From positions 1 through 64,000 of the forward strand of contig NZ_JACEHE010000016.1 in assembly GCF_013778455.1 (NCBI RefSeq): a stretch of DNA of 64,000 nucleotides. Direction: 5' to 3'. This document shows, piece after piece, positions 62,171-64,000 of this stretch. How positions within the stretch are numbered: position 1 is the first letter of the stretch; each line of letters starts with the position of its first letter. Both the position numbers and the translations under genes were made by a program. The notes beneath the pieces were generated by a model, which saw only the letters and a program-made list of their open reading frames with translations, ran no database searches and was not told where the DNA came from. This stretch comes from Streptomyces himalayensis subsp. himalayensis (GTDB lineage: Bacteria > Actinomycetota > Actinomycetes > Streptomycetales > Streptomycetaceae).

Positions 62171-62626
62171 ATGATTCTTGAAGTGACGCCCCCGTTCGGG
62201 GTGGGCCCCGTCCGGGTCGGGATGACCCTCGACGAGGCCGAGGCGGCCCTGCGCAGCGTCGAGGGCTACCGCGAGCCCGAGCCGACGGGCGTGCCGACGA
62301 GAGGGACCGCCGACTACGACAGCGGGATGTCCATCGGGGTGGAGACCAGCGGCGGTCTCGTCGAGGCGGTCCAGGTGTACCGCCCCTACGGCGACGTCGA
62401 GGTCAGCTACCAGGGCATCGACCTGCTGCGCACCCCGGCGCGGCAGGTGATCGAGCGGCTGGGAGCTCTGACGGAACTGGAGGAGGACGAGGGAGGCCGC
62501 AGCTACACGGCTCCGGAGTTGCTCCTCGCCTTGTGGCGTCCCTTCGTCGAGGACGAGAACCCGGCGGAGGAGCAGGGCCACTACTTTCAGTCCGTACTGG
62601 TCGCGCGGCCCGGCTACTACGACTGA
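62171..62626 (+). CDS. candidate immunity protein for the RHS toxin
   Basis: A 151-residue small acidic protein: EVTPPFGVGPVRVGMTLDEAEAALRSVEGY, then LVEAVQVYRPYGDVEVSYQGIDL and TELEEDEGGRSYTAPELLLALWRPF. No catalytic motif, signal or helix is present. Its place directly behind an RHS toxin tip, its size and its acidity fit the immunity protein that would bind and block the tip. ATG 62171 has TGAGG 10 nt upstream; ATG 62162 is too close to that site. Proof needs a partner test. An unrelated function cannot be ruled out. Confidence 0.7.
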   Translation: MILEVTPPFGVGPVRVGMTLDEAEAALRSVEGYREPEPTGVPTRGTADYDSGMSIGVETSGGLVEAVQVYRPYGDVEVSYQGIDLLRTPARQVIERLGALTELEEDEGGRSYTAPELLLALWRPFVEDENPAEEQGHYFQSVLVARPGYYD

Positions 62627-62874
62627 CGAGCGGCGGAAGGCCGGTGGCCGAGCCCGTGCCGCCCGACTCCGCCGGCTCGTACGAGTTGGGAGGGACCGGA
62701 GCGAGTGGCGCATGATGAACTCACTGCCCGCGGGGCTCGGCGGGATGAGCTGGGCGGCGGGCTGCCCGCCTCGGGCCGTACCTTCTAGCTATGTGGGGCG
62801 ACTGGAGGAAGGCCCCGCCGAGAAGACGACAGCAGTCAGGCCGCCGGGACCCCCGCGAATGTCATACGGGTACG
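62627..62874. other. 248-bp convergent intergenic region
   Basis: Nothing convincing is seen between the immunity candidate and the minus-strand propeller-like gene; a few frames are open but lack starts and family features. Confidence 0.5.
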
Positions 62875-63984
62875 TCAGGGCGCGTCGGCGAGCTGCCACA
62901 GGTGGAGGGTGGTCTTGTCCTTGGAGACGGTGTACCAGGCGCCCTGCCCCGCCCATCGGGGCGATCCCGAGACGGGGAGTGGGTAGGCGATCCGGCCGCC
63001 CAGGGCCATCGTGTGTGGCTGGACGAGCCAGTGGCGGGGGACCTCCGCGTAGTGCTCGGTGCCGACCACGGCGGTGTCCTCGTACGGGAACGCCGCCTCG
63101 TAGTCCCAGCACACGCGGTCGTCCTCGCTTGGGGGAGGGGGCACGGCCTCCCCGGCGTTCAGACGCCGCAGTTCCGTGCCATCCTCCGCCCGGTGCAGGT
63201 AGAGGGCCCACTGCCCAGGATCGGTGGTCAGGAAGTGCTGCCCGGACGGGCTCACGGCGAGCAGGACTTCTTCCTCGAACCGCTGGAAGGTGAGCTTCTC
63301 GCCGTCCCAGTGTCCCCACAGCACGGGGGAGTTCTCCTCGCCCTCGAGGACGGTCAGTCCCATGTACGCCGGGTCCGGGTGGGGGAAGTGGATGGAACCC
63401 GACCCCACGGTCATCGTTGCGGCCCGGGTCAGTACCGTGCCGTCGGCGGGGTCGATGATCAGCCATTCCTCATCGGCGTCGTGCCCCGTGCAGTTGCGGA
63501 TGTGGGCCCAGAGGAGCTTGCCGTCCGACGAGAAGGCCGCCGAGCCGCTGTCTGCGTGGCCGTGGTGGTAGTCGTCGGCGTTCTCGGCGAACGAGGCATG
63601 GGCCACGGTGCACACGGCGGCGGACCAGCAGCCGTGCCGGATCTCCCACCGCACGGCGCCGGTCGAGTCCACGGCTCGCAACGCGTGGACGCCGGCGAAC
63701 ACGGCGACGTCACCCGTGGGAGAGACCGTCACCGAGCCGTACCGGCGAGGCCAGGGCGCGGGGAAGCGGACCACCGTCCCCTCGCCGTCCAGGTCGTGGA
63801 CGGCCAGCTCGGTGTCCCCGCGCTGCACGAGCAGCCTGCGTCCGGGCGAGTGCAGCATTTGGGGAGCGTCGGCTGACGCCGGGTCCAGCGGAGCCGCGAC
63901 GGTGGAGACGAGACGAGCGGCGACGGTCACGGCGTCCTCCGGCACGGATGTCGCGAGGGTGTGGGAGCCTGACGCCGTCACCAT
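62875..63984 (-). CDS. WD40-like beta-propeller protein, function unknown
   Basis: A 369-residue soluble protein built from repeated beta-blades such as RLLVQRGDTELAVHDLDGEGTVV (split), VTVSPTGDVAVFAGVHALRAVDSTG, AAFSSDGKLLWAH and LLAVSPSGQHFLTTD, a WD40/PQQ-type pattern. There is no signal and no catalytic motif. ATG 63984 lies 16 nt from the window edge with no visible ribosome site, so the gene may begin further upstream outside the window. It is convergent with the immunity candidate and could be unrelated to it. Confidence 0.72.
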   Translation of the reverse strand: MVTASGSHTLATSVPEDAVTVAARLVSTVAAPLDPASADAPQMLHSPGRRLLVQRGDTELAVHDLDGEGTVVRFPAPWPRRYGSVTVSPTGDVAVFAGVHALRAVDSTGAVRWEIRHGCWSAAVCTVAHASFAENADDYHHGHADSGSAAFSSDGKLLWAHIRNCTGHDADEEWLIIDPADGTVLTRAATMTVGSGSIHFPHPDPAYMGLTVLEGEENSPVLWGHWDGEKLTFQRFEEEVLLAVSPSGQHFLTTDPGQWALYLHRAEDGTELRRLNAGEAVPPPPSEDDRVCWDYEAAFPYEDTAVVGTEHYAEVPRHWLVQPHTMALGGRIAYPLPVSGSPRWAGQGAWYTVSKDKTTLHLWQLADAP

Positions 63985-64000
63985 ACGGGGGAACCGCGGC

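Overview
The window is a stretch of high-GC, actinomycete chromosome that looks like Streptomyces. The signs are strong third-position GC bias, GTG and TTG starts, many 1-4 nt start/stop overlaps, rare TTA codons, an Scr1-type HTH/DUF397 pair, and a housekeeping order (serine hydroxymethyltransferase, TrpS, D-Ala-D-Ala carboxypeptidase, SdhCDAB, hexosaminidase, acyl-CoA mutase) that I recall from streptomycete cores. I see no tRNA, rRNA, CRISPR array, integrase or transposase.

Layout. 0-5 kb: ornithine aminotransferase (minus), then glyA behind a ZTP (pfl) riboswitch, trpS and a 2'-5' RNA ligase-like protein. 5-13.2 kb: an anchored propeller protein, then five genes that resemble the decaprenyl-phospho-arabinose pathway (DprE1- and DprE2-like on minus; PAP2 phosphatase, UbiA-type prenyltransferase and GtrA on plus), a YihY membrane protein, a D,D-carboxypeptidase and a small SCO4848-family membrane protein. 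13.2-20.2 kb: a membrane metallophosphoesterase, a two-component system whose kinase is cut by an in-frame amber codon, and an MMPL transporter preceded by four 13-bp direct repeats. 20.2-25.1 kb: a VOC protein, sdhCDAB and an OHCU decarboxylase-like gene. 25.4-30.4 kb: GH20 hexosaminidase, hypothetical proteins, a cysteine hydrolase and a DUF5959-like protein.

30.5-43.9 kb is more accessory. It holds two paralogous secreted PGRP-amidase/FG-GAP proteins flanking a secreted propeller-like protein, a DUF397/Scr1 pair, a fused GNAT-aminotransferase translationally coupled to a CdsA-like cytidylyltransferase, a lipoprotein and a TTA-containing gene. 44-48.1 kb holds two paralogous ECF sigma/membrane-companion modules. 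48.5-52.8 kb has an L,D-transpeptidase, a stand-alone acyl-CoA mutase large subunit, a Uma2 nuclease-like gene and a LysE exporter. 52.9-62.6 kb is dominated by one 3048-residue secreted RHS/YD-repeat polymorphic toxin with a HINT domain and a candidate nuclease tip, followed by a candidate immunity gene. A propeller-like protein closes the window.

The strongest candidates for undescribed biology are the GNAT-PLP enzyme/CdsA pair (39.3-41.9 kb), the RHS toxin tip with its downstream gene, the paired sigma modules whose companions share an extracytoplasmic Cys motif, and the clustered DprE-type pathway in an organism not expected to make arabinogalactan. All functions are read from sequence and remembered family motifs; no database search was run.
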